A DNA stretch of 64,000 nt from Tretioscincus oriximinensis (taxonomy: Eukaryota; Chordata; Lepidosauria; Squamata; Gymnophthalmidae), in the NCBI GenBank assembly GCA_022410635.1, contig JAJVDF010000212.1:1503330-1567329 (forward strand). Reading direction: 5' to 3'. This document shows, piece by piece, positions 33,920-46,530 of this stretch (its first letter is position 1; every line of letters begins with the position of its first letter). Both the position numbers and the translations under genes were made by a program. The notes below the pieces were generated by a model, which worked only from the letters and a program-made list of their open reading frames with translations, searched no databases and was not told the DNA's origin.

Positions 33920-36900
33920 GTAATTCTTAGATACACTTACTGATTAAAGTGTCTACTATTATCTGTTTTAGCCACATTTTTTCACGATTGAACAGCAAAA
34001 AGGGGAAAAATAGTATTAATTATTTACAACTCTTGCTGCCTCAGAAAAGAAAAGCTGGTGATGGGATGAGTGTAAAAAGAACTGGAAGATGGTTGGCAGA
34101 GGTCGAATTTCTCCTTTTACTTGCTGGTTGCTAAGATTGAACTACTAACTACAAATTCTCTTCTGTCATGTGTAAAAAATGGATGGCTGTGTTTTGGTGT
34201 TACCTCTTTATACATAAAGCAGTAGATCTTTTTAAGAGGAATAAAATTATATCCAGATTTTGGATCATGAAATAAGATATTATTTANCAGATTAATTGCT
34301 TCAAACGAAATACTTCGTAAAGTAAGACTCAGGACAATTAAAGCTGTGTGCTATCCTGCCAAATGATTTTGAAAGCATCTTGGTTGCTTAATGTTTTGAC
34401 ATTTCTATATTCTCTGAAATTTTATAAGGCTTGGTCCTAAAAACATGAAAATAATTTTAAAAGTAAACGTATATGTGACTTACCCACCATGCTCTATCCA
34501 TATTATAAACTTAATGGAAGAAAAAGTAGGACTGGATTTTTTTTTACCTAACTCTTCAATGTTAGTGTTGACAAGGAAAAGTATTTTTTTCACTAAGAAC
34601 CATTTCACACTTATTTGTGACAACTGCAGAATTGCGGCATCTGTGCCATGATCTGCCCACCCTTAGGCACCTTAAACATCTCGTAGGAAACCTTTGTGAA
34701 AGCAAGTGCATTTAGGAAAGCAAGTACACATTTTGTTAACTAAGTCTAATGCACTAATTATATTAAATGAAATCTTTGAGCTGTGCTGACATTACGTTTG
34801 CCTTGTTTCAAACCACCGGTATTTAGGACTGTTTATGGGGAGTCTTTGCTTTTGTTTTTGAAAATCCTACAGTGAAGCTGCTATTTATTCCATTTTTTTC
34901 TAACATTGTTTTAAAAAAGAAAATCTTGTTGGTGAAGGGTCTCATTTTGTTTTAAATTTGAAAGCAATCACTAGTTCTTCTATTGCCTGAGAATCTTGAA
35001 CTTTGTGCCAATAGTGGCAGATGAGTTAGAAAGTTGTGAGAAAGNGAGAGGATGGGATAAAAGGCAAAAGTCCCCTCTTGTTGTTGGTTTTGTTCGATAT
35101 TTTTTCTTCTAATTCTTCATGGATTTTTGAGATCCTCGGAAACAGATATGTTTCTCTATCTAGACCAGTATGGTATAACATGAGTCATGATTTAGCCATA
35201 AAACGTCCTGTGATCTCCTTGAAGTAATCTGTGCTGTGTCCACAGTGGAACAGTTTCTCACAGACTGTCCCTCATCTGAGGTGTCCTGATTTCATGCATT
35301 ACTTAAGCAGCATGGATAGAGCTACAGGAAAAGTAATGNACGAATGTACTGGTACACAAGAGTATCATGCTGTAAGGCTGAAACTAGAAAATCATAGGAA
35401 GAGACATTTAAGCTGGCCAGAATGCTGATAAAAGCAAGACTTTGAGCAACTTGGAACAAATCAACAATACTGTGTTATGGACTTGCAATAACTTCCAGCG
35501 GTGTAAGATGTCTTCTGGGCAAACAGAACGGTTCTGGATAGGGTAGGTTTGTAGCCAGTATGACATTTGATACACATGAAAAATTACTTTGACTCCTTCC
35601 TTATTTATTCTTNGCTTATGCGCTTACTTGCTAATGTGAGACAAAGACAACCTGAATAAACACGTGGTACAGCTTCCAAAAATATTTATTGGAGGAAATC
35701 AGCAATAAAAATGTGTGTCATTTTATGAAAAAGGAATTACCCCCCTTAGTTATTCAGTTAACTAGTGAAGCAAGTCCAAGTTTAGTTACTGCTATCCCTA
35801 TTGAATCCAATCAATACTTCAGTAGAATACTGGCAGGGTTGTGGAAAAGGCAAAAAAGTCTCTTCAAGCAATACTCTGTCATTATCAAGCAAAATTCAGA
35901 ATTTGATAAAAGTTTTTTAAATATATTTGTCTGGAAAGGGTTATGAAGGTATCTCCAAGGTGTTGGGACTCCAGTGAACTATACTATCAGCCATTATTTT
36001 CAAAGAGCAAAAACTTGGAACCATGGTGATTCTTCCTAGATGTGAGGGCCCTATTTCTTCAAGAGGCATCATCAACTCATCTAGGAAGTCACAATTCAGA
36101 GAAACGTCTAAGGAACTGTGGGCCTTGCTTGCCTCAATAAATGATCAGTGTTTATTGATTCCACCGTTAGAAATATACTGGAAATGTTTCCATGAGAGAG
36201 TTGCAAGGAGATAACCTGCTAATGAAAAGCAACAAAAAGAGTTCAGTGCTCGTTTGCTGTGATCACCTTCTAATCTTTTGGAGGGTGGAGTGATAAATTG
36301 AAAGTAGAAATATAGTTTTCCTGTTGCTTCTGATATAAAACTAGCACACCATTGCACATTAAGAATCAAGAACCATTGTATACCCATCAAACCATTGTGG
36401 TGATAGTGTGGAGATGCTTTGCTGCTTCAGGCCCTGAAATCCTCTCATCTTGAAGGAAATGTCATGAAGACCATGATTTGAAGTCAGCCATAGTTAAGTT
36501 ACTCAGCAAGACACAAGAATAATATCTACCTCTAAATGGTTCATAACAAAACAAAATTAAAGTTTGGGAATGGCCAAGTTAGAGTTCTGAACTGAACCTC
36601 ATTGAGATGCTGTGGTGGAATCTTTAAACAGTCAATTTGTGCTAAAAAGATACGAATGTTACCAAAGTAAAGCAATTTTGCAAGAAGTGGGCCATAATTC
36701 CTTCTTTANAAAGTTCTGTTTTGAAATGTCATTTGATTCTTATCTAATTATGGCCTCTGTTTCAACCTGTATGCCTTGTAAGTTAGTTTTTTATTTATAT
36801 ATTGTTGGGAACAAACAAATAATACCATTTTTATATTCTTCTATCCTACAGTTTTAAGGAAATTCTTGGAACAAACTTTCAAAATTAAAATTGTAATCCA

Positions 36901-37690
36901 AGAAAAGCAGAGTTTCCAGAGGAAATTATCTAGGGCTGGAATAGTATCCCATTATCTGTTAAAATGAACTGATAACTCTTTTATGGAAGCTTTTGCAATG
37001 ATTAGCACATTGGAGTTGGGGAATAATACATTCTGAAGTTTGTTGCATAAAAGCTTTCGTAGTCTCAAAAATCTATTTCTCCATTTGTTTCACTGCAAAA
37101 AAGAAAACACTTAAGCAAGAAACGAAGTGAACTCGAGCTACTTCGTGATGTTAGCAGATCTTTATGTGAACTGCTGTTTGCTCCTATTCAAATGGCAGCG
37201 AAAGAGCCTGGGATTCTTAGTTCTTTACTTGGCAGGCAAGAATAGGATGGAGTTTGTGATGCTGTCCTGGTGTTTGATGCCATGGGGAGCATCTTTACTG
37301 CTGCAGGAAACAGGATTGGGCACCAGTTCACATTTGCCTAAGTGAGGCACAGAGATTCAGATGAATGTTCTACCATCGGGTAATGTGTTCTGCCTCATAG
37401 CTGTGCCACAGTTATGCTCAAATTTTGTATGCTTTGCTCCAGATGAAGACACAGAATGTAAACAAATGCAGTCTTTTAGTCTGGAGGCGGAATCTGAGAT
37501 GGAACCAAGGAGACTCCAGTCGTGCTGCATAGACAAAAAAAAGCAGCTATGAATTTGAAGCTGTAGCTGCAAGTCCAAATACAGAATATCAAATTCTGCT
37601 TAATATCTAGCCTAGTTTCTAGGTTAATTAACTTTTGTTTTTGTTAACGCTGTGAAGGAACAACTATGTATCTCCTTTGAATTCTGCTTT
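33920..37690 (+). other. HRAS intron 1; nothing recognised
   Basis: AT-rich DNA with short meaningless frames. A fragment at about 37050-37080 (aaaagctttcgtagtctcaa, then aatctatttctcc) may be a scrap of family R. Confidence 0.5.
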
Positions 37691-37694
37691 TTTA

Positions 37695-37838
37695 ACTGGC
37701 TGGGCACATATTGTATCGGTCTTGAAAGAACTACACTGGCTGCCCCATTTGCTACCTAGCCTAATTCAAGGTATTAATTCAAACAACAAAGCCCTAAATA
37801 TCTTGGGGCCCAAATATCTAAAGGAATGCCTTATCCAT
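37695..37838 (+). mobile_element. L2/CR1-like LINE, left part of a split copy
   Basis: The run ttgtatcggtcttgaaagaa, ctacactggctgccc, then aatatcttggggcccaaata and ctaaaggaatgccttatcc, is colinear with 14090-14215. The copy breaks off and resumes at about 38485. Confidence 0.7.
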
Positions 37839-38484
37839 CGGTAATTGTTTTGGGATGGAAGGATTCTTCTGTGTGGAATTTACAAAAATGGATACACTGA
37901 AATAGAAAGCATGAAATTTTAGGTATTAAGAGTAAGATGTTCATGTTATATGGGAATTAAAACCAACGAAGATGTGAAAAATACTATTAAAGTTACTGAC
38001 ATATACAGGGTGCTTCAAAAAATGTATACACACTTTGAACTTTAAATTTCAGGATTTCCCGCTCTACGAGGCTAATTTGAACAGTATTAACATTTGTTAT
38101 TACGTTTTATTTACATTAGACTTTAAGCTTTCTAATTTCCTGAAATTTAACTTTGTAGAACAGTAGAACAGTAAATAAATTTTCTATGGAAGTTCACAGT
38201 GTATATGCATTTTTTGAAGCACCCTTGTATAATGATAAAATCAGAGAGGTCAGACTGGAGAAAAGTGTTATTCCTTTTGTGAAAAAATTGGTTTTAAAAT
38301 GGGATTGTAAAAAGTTAATGGTGGCAGGCATGGAGGGTTGAGTGGACGGGCGGAGGATGAGAAGTTATATGTTTGGATATGTGTGTTTATGATGTTTAGA
38401 AGGTTGCATTTGTTATGTTAGAATCACTGTTAGTGTGTATATGTGTACGTATAGGAAAACTTTTTTTACAAATCTCATATATGT
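37839..38484. mobile_element. Insertion of about 640 bp in the LINE, probably retroposed, containing a MITE
   Basis: The DNA between the two LINE halves is absent from the copy at 14070. An imperfect duplication (ggaatgccttatcc before, ggaacgctttcccc after) suggests target-site duplication by retroposition. The family is not recognised. Confidence 0.5.
38006..38227. mobile_element. Tc1/mariner-type MITE, family C, copy 3
   Basis: It has CAGGGTGCTTC ... GAAGCACCCTTG ends with TA on each side. The right half matches copy 1; about 50 bp of the left half differ, with a gatttcccgctctacgagg segment not in the others. Confidence 0.8.
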
Positions 38485-38790
38485 ATGAGGAACGCTTTCC
38501 CCAGCTTCAACCTGTCTGTGCCTTAAGATCCGTAGAGGAGGCCCTCCTCACTGTACCACCTCTCACAGTGGCAAAAAGGGTGGGAACCCAGGATAAGGCA
38601 TTATCTGTGGCAGCACCCAGACTATTTGGAACAGTTTCTCCCTTGAGATGCATCTGTCACCGAGACTGTCAGCATTCAGAAAACGCTTGAAGACGCACCT
38701 CTTTAACCTGGCCTTTGTCTGAAAAACTGCTCTCCCTTCCCTACTTTTAGATGTTGCTGTTTTAATACGTTAAATAAACAAATATGTGAC
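38485..38790 (+). mobile_element. L2/CR1-like LINE, right part of the split copy
   Basis: It encodes ALSVAAPRLFG (frame 38415-38690), matching the ORF2 C-terminal signature at 14166-14402, followed by cttgaagacgcacctcttta acctggc and an AT-rich 3' tail. Confidence 0.75.
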
Positions 38791-38989
38791 TATATTATGC
38801 TAATTTGTTTTCATGAATGGGAGGCACATGGACAAAGGTCTGTTTTTGTGCCAGGATTTCTACAGGTTTGATCCAATAGGGTTCTTTGTTTGTTTTTTAT
38901 AAATCTTTGGTACTGTCTAGTACTTTGAGAGCCAGGCGGAGTATCTCTAAAGCCCAGCACAAGCGAAGGTTTTGCTTTTGTTGTCGTCT

Positions 38990-39085
38990 TGAAGTACTAA
39001 GAAGCAATCGGTGGGTTTCTGTGATTAGATGAGCTGTGGCCTGCTCCAGCAGGATTCCTCTTACATTTTTATATGAACATTTTCA
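38990..39085 (+). mobile_element. CR1 LINE 3' end, short copy
   Basis: The run gattagatgagctgtggcct, gctccagcaggattcctctt is the sense CR1 3' terminus. It is 5'-truncated. Confidence 0.7.
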
Positions 39086-40315
39086 CGTCACTTCTGATTA
39101 ATTCTTTTCTGTCTCATGGATGCTGACCTTTGTTTCTTTAGCAGAACCAGTTATGGCTACTGATTGTTTTGTTAGCATAGAAATGGTGACTTTTCACTAA
39201 GGTCTTTTCCCTCGCGCTTTTTTCTTTCTTGCCAGCTCTGCTCACTTGCTTGTAACAGATACGCCTGTTCTTTTTCTGACAAGGTGATGATTTGATTGGA
39301 ATAATTGGAGATCAGTGGGCTTCCTTTCAGAAGGAGCTGCGTGTCCTTGCTGCTTGAATTCTTTCATCACTACCAGGGGAAGCCTTGCCCCTATAGGGAA
39401 AGCTGTCTGATCCAATGAGGCTGATGGCCCTGTGGGTATGTTTGTGGGGCTTTTTCTTGGAAAGAGAACAAGCGCGGATGAGATAAACAAATCCCAACAT
39501 GCAAGAAATAAGTATTTGGAACATTGAAAGCTTTTCATAAGTCTTTAATATGAACATGAAGTAATTATTGAGGAGGAAACAGTATCTTATCTATTTGCTC
39601 TATGTTAAGCAAATAGATATCAATTTTCTCCTTTTTGGTAAATATAAGTTTTATTTAAAATCAGTCCGATATTGGCTTCATTGTAGTTGTCTTTTTTGAT
39701 GGTCCATATTAAGTTGTTTATACCCTCTAACCAACCAACTCATCCATCCTTCCATCCATGGAAACAACAGTAGTGATTCGTTCATACACAAATTAAGGAA
39801 ATCCATTGGTGTTTCTGATTCTGCATAAGCTGTGCGGTCAAGGGCAGCTAAATCCTGACAGAATTCTAACAGTTTTAAAAAACAGATATAAACAATGTAC
39901 AATATTAAGAATAAAATAATATTGAAATCAGGGGAGGGAGAGAAATAATAACTTGGGGTTGGGTTTCATAAGAAGCCTAGGGATCTGTCATGAAGCCAGA
40001 TGGAATGTTTGAAGGCTGTTGTGTCCAGTTGTGTGCTGCTGTTGCTTATCATAAAGGCTATGATGATGATGATGATGAGGTGTGTGGGAGAGTTCAGCAT
40101 TCTGAGATATAATGGCCAATGAGAGGGCTCGGAACTTTGGCAGCCTTCAGAGNCCAGAGTCCTGAGTTGAAAACTGGCTAAAAACAGAAAACAGAGGGAA
40201 GTAATAAATGCCAATAAAGGCTATGATGATGATGATGATGAATAAATGGACAGTTCTCTGGCTGGAAAGATGTGAGGTGTGGAATACCCTAGGTTCAGTC
40301 CTGGTCTCAGTACTG
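39086..40315 (+). other. HRAS intron 1; duplicated GATGATG block
   Basis: The block aaaggctatgatgatgatga occurs twice, about 160 bp apart (about 40053 and 40216), with unrelated DNA between. No genes were recognised. Confidence 0.5.
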
Positions 40316-40505
40316 GGAGGAAAAGGAAGGAAGAAAAGGGTTAAAGATGGAAGGGAAGAAAGGAAAATAAAGAAGAGGAAAAAATAAAGAAGGAAAGGAA
40401 AATTGAAAGAAGTAGCAAGTGAAAAGGGGATGGGAGTGGACAAGGGAGCGAGAGGGGGGGACGGATAGTGGGTGGAGGCATGGATGAGAGGANGGAGAGG
40501 AGGGG
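40315..40505. repeat. Polypurine tract
   Basis: About 190 bp of nearly pure A/G on the plus strand (ggaggaaaaggaaggaagaa and so on). Confidence 0.75.
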
Positions 40506-40544
40506 CTATGGCTTATTGCATTACCGTAATTTAACAGACTAATT

Positions 40545-40605
40545 CCACTAGTTGTGAAACAAAATTCAGAATAAAGCCCAGTGCAGAACTGGAAGGTAGG
40601 AGTTC
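40545..40605 (+). repeat. Family M repeat fragment
   Basis: The run ccactagttgtgaaac, then aattcagaataaagcccagt and gcagaac, matches the family's right part weakly. Confidence 0.3.
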
Positions 40606-40937
40606 TTTAGAAGAAATACAAATGTTGTATACTAATGGCCAATATGGGCAAGATGGCTTCCCAGACAAGATCTCTTGAATAAGTAGCAAACTTGTGATGT
40701 GTAGAATCTAGCTTTTGCAGTTGAAATATTTTTGGAAGCTATGAAATTTTCTACTGTTGAAAAAGCCAATCAACTCTGGTGGTAAAATTAAACAAAGATT
40801 ACCAGGACAAGGCAAAGAACCACAATACATGGAACACAATACTTGTGTGAGGTTGGTGCCTATGATGCATAGTTAAAATGGACCTTAAGGAAGCGCAAAT
40901 AACTCATCTACATGAATAATTCAGGCTACTTTGATAG

Positions 40938-41175
40938 ATCACAAGAGGAATCCTGCTGGATCAGACCACAGNNCATCTACTCCAGTATAATGTCTCATGA
41001 CATGGCCAACAATTGCTTCTGCGTGTTGAAGCAGCAGCAGAAGACAAAACCTTTACCTGCTCTTAACTTTCTATAATTGGCATTTAGAGGCATCCTGCCT
41101 GCCTCTCCATTTTAGCAGCCATTGATATGCCTGGCCCCCATGAATTTTGAGGCATCTGGACAACAGACCTGACAG
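40938..41175 (-). mobile_element. CR1 LINE 3' part, diverged
   Basis: The left end reads agatcacaagaggaatcctg, ctggatcagaccaca, which is the reversed CR1 3' end, followed by degraded ORF2 sequence. It contains an NN pair. Confidence 0.7.
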
Positions 41176-41575
41176 CTGCTCAGCACTTGATTCTTTCATT
41201 TAGAATTCATGGTTAATAACAGGCCGATGGCTGAGTGTCTGTTTTGAATATTCAGGATTTAATTTTTTTTCAGTGGTTTCTGACTCGAATGCAGGCCTTG
41301 ATACTGCTGAGTCAAGCATTATTTTTTCTTAGAGGAACTAGGAAGAAATTAGTGGTAGGATGAGAANAAGGAACAGGAAATTTAATCCACATAAAAATTT
41401 CCTTTCTACATCCCTCCCCGAAATAAAAAAATAAAAANNNTTTAAAAAATAGAGATATGAGAGTGGTTTCTTCTTGCTGGGAAAGCAAGTTCCTCATATG
41501 TCCAATACTATTTCTGAGACACTAGAATTCCTCCTGGCTAAATTATTTAATGATTTTTTTTTCTTAAGGGAATCC

Positions 41576-41628
41576 ATGGTGTCATAGAGACTTTATGGTA
41601 TCATAGAGACTATGGTATCATAGTCTCC
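41576..41628 (+). repeat. Short tandem repeat, 17-18 bp unit, three copies
   Basis: The unit is tatggtatcatagagac. The third copy ends tagtctcc, an inversion of the gagacta motif. Confidence 0.8.
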
Positions 41629-41639
41629 AAGGTGCTTCT

Positions 41640-41830
41640 TGATACAGCTTTGTGAATGAAGATTTATATAGAGAAGACTAGTTTTCTACATCTGTAGCAA
41701 ATTCACCGGTGGCTAATGTGGAATAAGCTGGTCTGCATTGGTTATAGGGGAAGGTGTTATCTGAATGTGGTTATCCTGAATCTTGTACTGTTTTCTTTTG
41801 CCACCTTAATAGAAATTCTGAACCTAGACT
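41640..41830 (-). mobile_element. LINE fragment, same family as 19850
   Basis: The run cttgatacagctttgtgaat, then gtagcaaattcaccggtggc, taatgtgg and cctgaatcttgtactgtttt is colinear with the copies at 19900 and 32680. Confidence 0.6.
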
Positions 41831-42312
41831 AACATTTATACTTTTTTTAATTCTACCTGTTTTGAAGTTCCCCCTTAGAATATGGAGGAGCTGAAACTAT
41901 AGGCAAGGACTGGAAACCTTTGCTGCTCTAGGTCTGTGTCACTTCAGTCTTTTCTCCTATAGTCTTGCCATTCCCATAGTGCAAAAGAAAATTATACTGC
42001 AGATTTCCTAGTGCTTTCTTAGTGAATTTCTCANAGTCTGCACACACACACACATATCAGTCTAGATCTATGGTGTTGGACATGCACAAACTGGCCCAGG
42101 TTTTGAATAAGTGTCAACAGCAAGCTTAGTGAGTGTCTTTTGCACAAATATATAAAGAAGCATGTTGCATTTGCACAGATCCAGAAGTTCGATCAGAATT
42201 CTTGATTAACCCAAGAGGTGTTGAGCTCTTAGGTGAACATTGTGACTATTATTTATAAAAATATAGGAGTTGAATGCAATGCTGTCCTCTACAGTAAAAG
42301 TGCAACCAATCA

Positions 42313-42562
42313 CAGTTTGCTGTAGTGGTTAGAGTGTGGGACTCTTATCTGGTAGTCTCCTGGTTCGATTCCCCACTCCTCCATGAAGCCAGCTGGGCGA
42401 CCTTGGGCCAGTCACAGTTCTTTGAACTCTCTCAGCCCCACCTACTCCACAGGGTGTCTGTTGTGGAGAAAGCAACAAAAGCTATGTGTACCANCCTATG
42501 GTAGGCCACCCTGAGATCTTCGGGTATAGGGCAGGATATAAATACAAAATAAATAAAATATT
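42313..42562 (+). mobile_element. Sauria-type SINE, best-preserved copy
   Basis: It begins cagtttgctgtagtggttag, with a box-B-like ggttcgattcc, then ctcctccatgaagccagctg, ggccagtcacag, tctctcagccccacctactc and a gggcaggatataaata tail. It is close in length to a full tRNA-derived SINE. Confidence 0.8.
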
Positions 42563-42912
42563 ACGTTTAAATAAACCTCCTGAGTTCTTCCCTCCACTCT
42601 GAACATTTACTGCATTATAATGTCTCAACACATTATTAATTTGTTTGGGTTTTCAAGCCACATGGGATGCTTTTAGGACTTGCTGGACACACATAGTGCC
42701 ATTATTATATAATAAGTAATAGATANTGAAGGAATAAAATAAATGCCCAGGTGCAACACTTTGGGGATGGTTTTTCCCTTTGGGGAGACTCAAATTGAAT
42801 GTGACGAGTTTTCATAGCAGAATCCAACTGCGCCCTTGATGCAGATTTAAATGGACACACTTCTGTTCTTTCCCTTTCTCAGTCTGTTTGGAGAAGCTCT
42901 TCACTTATCCTT

Positions 42913-43535
42913 CATAAGAACATAAGAAGAGCCATACTGGATCAGGCCACAGCCCATCNAGTCCAGCATTNTGTGTCACACAGAGGCCCACCAGATGCNC
43001 CNGGGCAGTCCGAACAGAGGAAAGCAAAATATGCTGCTCCTGTTCGTGACTCCCTGCAAATAGTATTTCAAGAGTCCTGCCTGTTGCTCCATCCCGGAGG
43101 CTACATCCAGGCAACTATCTTAGTATCCATTTATACCCTTAGTGTCCATAAACCTGTCTAGTCCTGTCTTGAAACTATCCAAGCTGTTAGCTACCACTAC
43201 CTCTTCAGGAAGTAAATTCCACAGGCCGATGACCCTCTGGGTGAAGAAATACTTTCCTTTGTCTGTTCTCACTTTTCTACCCAACAGTTTTAAGGAGTGC
43301 CCTCTGGTCCCTTCTGTCATTTTGAACATCTCCTGTGTGACTTGATGATCAGTAACTCCCCTGATTGTTCTTTGTTGTGTTCTTGCACGCTTTCTGCTCA
43401 TCCTTTCTCAGCAAATTGCAAGAGTTTCAGTTTGCTGAATCCTTCCTACCATTTATGGATGTGTGTGCCAACCCTTGAAACTAACTGTGCCCCTCTGACT
43501 ATTTTTTCAAAAAAAAAAAAAAAACAGGCTGCCAA
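42913..43535 (-). mobile_element. CR1 LINE 3' part with readable ORF2 C-terminus
   Basis: The best CR1 copy. The minus-strand frame 43120-43401 encodes the CR1 ORF2 tail (LLGRKVRTDKGKYFFTQRVI, then GLWNLLPEEVV and SLDSFKTGLDRFMD). Plus-strand cataagaacataagaagagc is the 3' end with two TTCTTATG-type units. 5'-truncated and not active. Confidence 0.9.
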
Positions 43536-43539
43536 TTGA

Positions 43540-44539
43540 AGATGAGTGAGTGGACTCCTAATTCTTGTAGAACTCTAGTTATAGCAATACAAGGGGAAAA
43601 GGAACTTGAAAATGTATGAAAGAAAACTTAATAATCTAAGCCCAGAGCATCCACTGATAATCAACAGAAACGGGTGTGCCAGCGTAGTAGGATCTTTCTC
43701 TCTCCCAATTCAGCACTATTCATTTATGTTCATGTTGTTCCTGCAATGTCTTGAATTTTTTAAAAAAGAGATGGAACAATTAAAGTAAATGCAAACTGCT
43801 CACTGCAGGATTCTGCTTTGGTCTAATCAAGAAAGAAAATAAAAGATAGTATTTGTAACAAGAGATAGTGAGGAAAGCTATACTTTTGTGGGCCTGGGAG
43901 TTAATTTGTCGAACATCTTCTACTACAGCCATATTTGGCCCTTCTGACCTTTGATTGGCCACATCAAAGAAAAGAGAAAGCTTTTTTCTTCTCCCTGTGG
44001 ATGAAACCTACTAGATAAGCAGGGCTACTATTCACAATAAAGCAACATGCTGAACTAATTGGAAAGAAATGGACTATGAGTAGACAAAATTAAGCAAAAT
44101 TTGCACAAATCATCGATTTTTAATGAGATTCAGCTAGTATGCACACACAGAGTGTAGTTGCCTTTTGTTCTGCTTTGTGCCTATATTCAGTCTCCATCTA
44201 GCTAGCTATCTTTTGCTTCATTGGCAGGCTTTTGTTTATTTTTTCTGGGATGTGGTTCTTGTAAAAGGCAGCAAAGGGGTAGCTAAAAAATGAATTTGCT
44301 CGAATAGGTTTTGTTCTATATTTTAATATTTAGAAATATCCAAGCACACGGTTTTGTATACACAGCTGATACGATGAAAGTACATTAGATGAAGAAATAG
44401 ATGTTCGTAATATCATTGGTTTACAAATTTACAAAATTATATTAATGACTGAGAGAAGAATGCAGAACTGAATGTACCCATTTATGCCTAGATAGAAAAC
44501 TATGTGGAGTAGAAACAGTGTGTAGACAAAAACATTCTC
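43540..44539 (+). other. HRAS intron 1; nothing recognised
   Basis: AT-rich DNA without recognisable exons or repeats. Confidence 0.5.
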
Positions 44540-44925
44540 TGTTGCACAACACTAGCAATTGGAGGTACTCAATGAACAGGAGATTTAGAACTGAGAGAGG
44601 AAAGTATTTTGTCTCTCACGAGGTCTTTCATCTATGGAACTAACTCCTAGAAGTGGTGGTGACATACAGATAACTTTAAAGGGGTTAAACAAATTCAAGG
44701 AGGACAGATGATTCAGTGGTTATCAGAATTCATGTCTAGGCACTATTTCCAGGTTGTAGAATAGACAGGGTACCATTTGCATTGAGTTGAGAGCAGGTGA
44801 AGGTTTTCGCCTTATCTTCTGCTTGAATGTCCAGAAACAATTGGGGGGGGGTCACTGTGTGAGATGGAATACTGGACGAGGTGGGCTACAGATCCAGCAG
44901 AATTCCTTTTATGACTTTGTAAAAA
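44540..44925 (+). mobile_element. CR1 LINE 3' part, diverged, sense
   Basis: The frame-shifted equivalent of KYFVSHEVFHLWN is visible near 44600-44645, followed by ttaaaggggttaaacaaatt, aggaggacagatgattcagt and a degraded 3' end (actggacgaggtgggctaca, gatccagcagaattcctttt). A G-run of nine lies at about 44844. Confidence 0.7.
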
Positions 44926-45583
44926 GAAGCAGCAGAGTCTTCACTTGAAATATTCCAGATAGATTCACTCAGCACTGACAGTTTATTTCTAGTGTTGATG
45001 ATGGTGAGAATTTACCTACTGTGTGTGAAGAACTTGGACGTCATTATTGTTAGGTGTAGTTTCATTTTTTCATCTGCAAATTATTGTTTCCTTCACTTCA
45101 ACTGCCTGAAAAGGACTGAGTGAGGCAAACACCAGGAGATGAATTGGATGACTTAGGTGGGGGCCTAAATTTTCTTCAGTCTTAGTACGTTAGCTGATAA
45201 CAATATTTGATGAATGTTTTTCACAGTAAACAACTGGGCAATTTCTCATTTCTTCTGCATTGTTAACTATATATTTTGTTCTGTTTACACGGTGTTTTAA
45301 GATGGATGCGATGCCTCAGGACATCAGAGTGTCTGTGCAGGGGGAGTATTGTGCAAGGAAAACAATCTTTAAGCAATTTGTGCTTATATCAGCGATGAAA
45401 CCTAAATTCCCTTATTTGGGTGTTCCAGCTGATGCCTTTGTAGTAGTAGTTCCTGATTTGCTTCTGCACCTCATGTGTTTCCACACTGTAGCCTTGCAAT
45501 CATAATATATTAATAGCAAATGATATTTATATATGAAGAATTAGCCTTTTTCTCATGGTGTTTCTATAAAATGTCTTTTTCAG

Positions 45584-45757
<174 letters not shown>

Positions 45758-46296
45758 TAGAAAACGAAAACTTCAAAAGAAAAATGTTGTCGTTCTTGTN
45801 GATATTGTCTCCTGATTACTACATGAACACTTCCATGCAGTTTTCTTGGCAGAAACTAACTTCTATCTTCTTGGCAGGAGGTATATATAAAGGCATTGAC
45901 TAGAAAGCAGATNGTTACTATTCTATCTCTGATATCTATATCTATCTACATCCCATAATCCTTGCTGGTGGCTAATCCAAGATCATAGGGAGCTACCATA
46001 CTCGAGTGAGAATGCAGGATGTCTGAATTTAGCCCATCACTCTAACTGGTACACTAGATGAGTTCTTAGCCTATCGCTACATATTCAGGGATTTCCAATA
46101 AATCCTTCTCCCTCTGTCTCCAGGAGTAGTTTGCACAGTTTGAAATCTGCTGCTTTTGAGGAACACAAGTAAAATTAAACAGGACATTTTCTCAGCCAGA
46201 TAGTCTGGCTCAAGGCCTAAAGCTACAGGCATTGGTGAAAAGGAAATTATTAAACTAGAAATTACCTTCTCCCTCTAATTACTAGAGTGGTTTGTG

Positions 46297-46530
46297 TGCC
46301 AGTTTTGTGTTGTGGTTAGTATGTCGGACTCTTATCTGGTAGCTTCCCGATTTGATTCTGACCTCCTCCACAAAGCCAGCTGGGTGACCTTGGATTAGTC
46401 ACAGTTCTTTGGAGCTCTCTCAGACTCACCTACTTCACATGAGGTCTGTTGTGAAGAGAAGAACAGAAGGTTACATAGGCCACTTTGATTCCCTTCAGTT
46501 TGAGGGAAACGGGGGTATAAAAATAAGCTC
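46297..46530 (+). mobile_element. Sauria-type SINE in intron 2
   Basis: The run gccagttttgtgttgtggtt, agtatgtcggactcttatct, then caaagccagctgggtgacct and gggggtataaaaataagc, is colinear with 42313. Confidence 0.75.

Noticed and set aside
41576..41628. Possible CRISPR-like repeat
   Set aside because: Three adjacent 17-18 bp units without spacers in a vertebrate intron; a simple tandem repeat.
43120..43401. 93-codon minus-strand frame with clear protein similarity
   Set aside because: As a gene: it is the C-terminus of CR1 ORF2 and is annotated as part of the mobile element.
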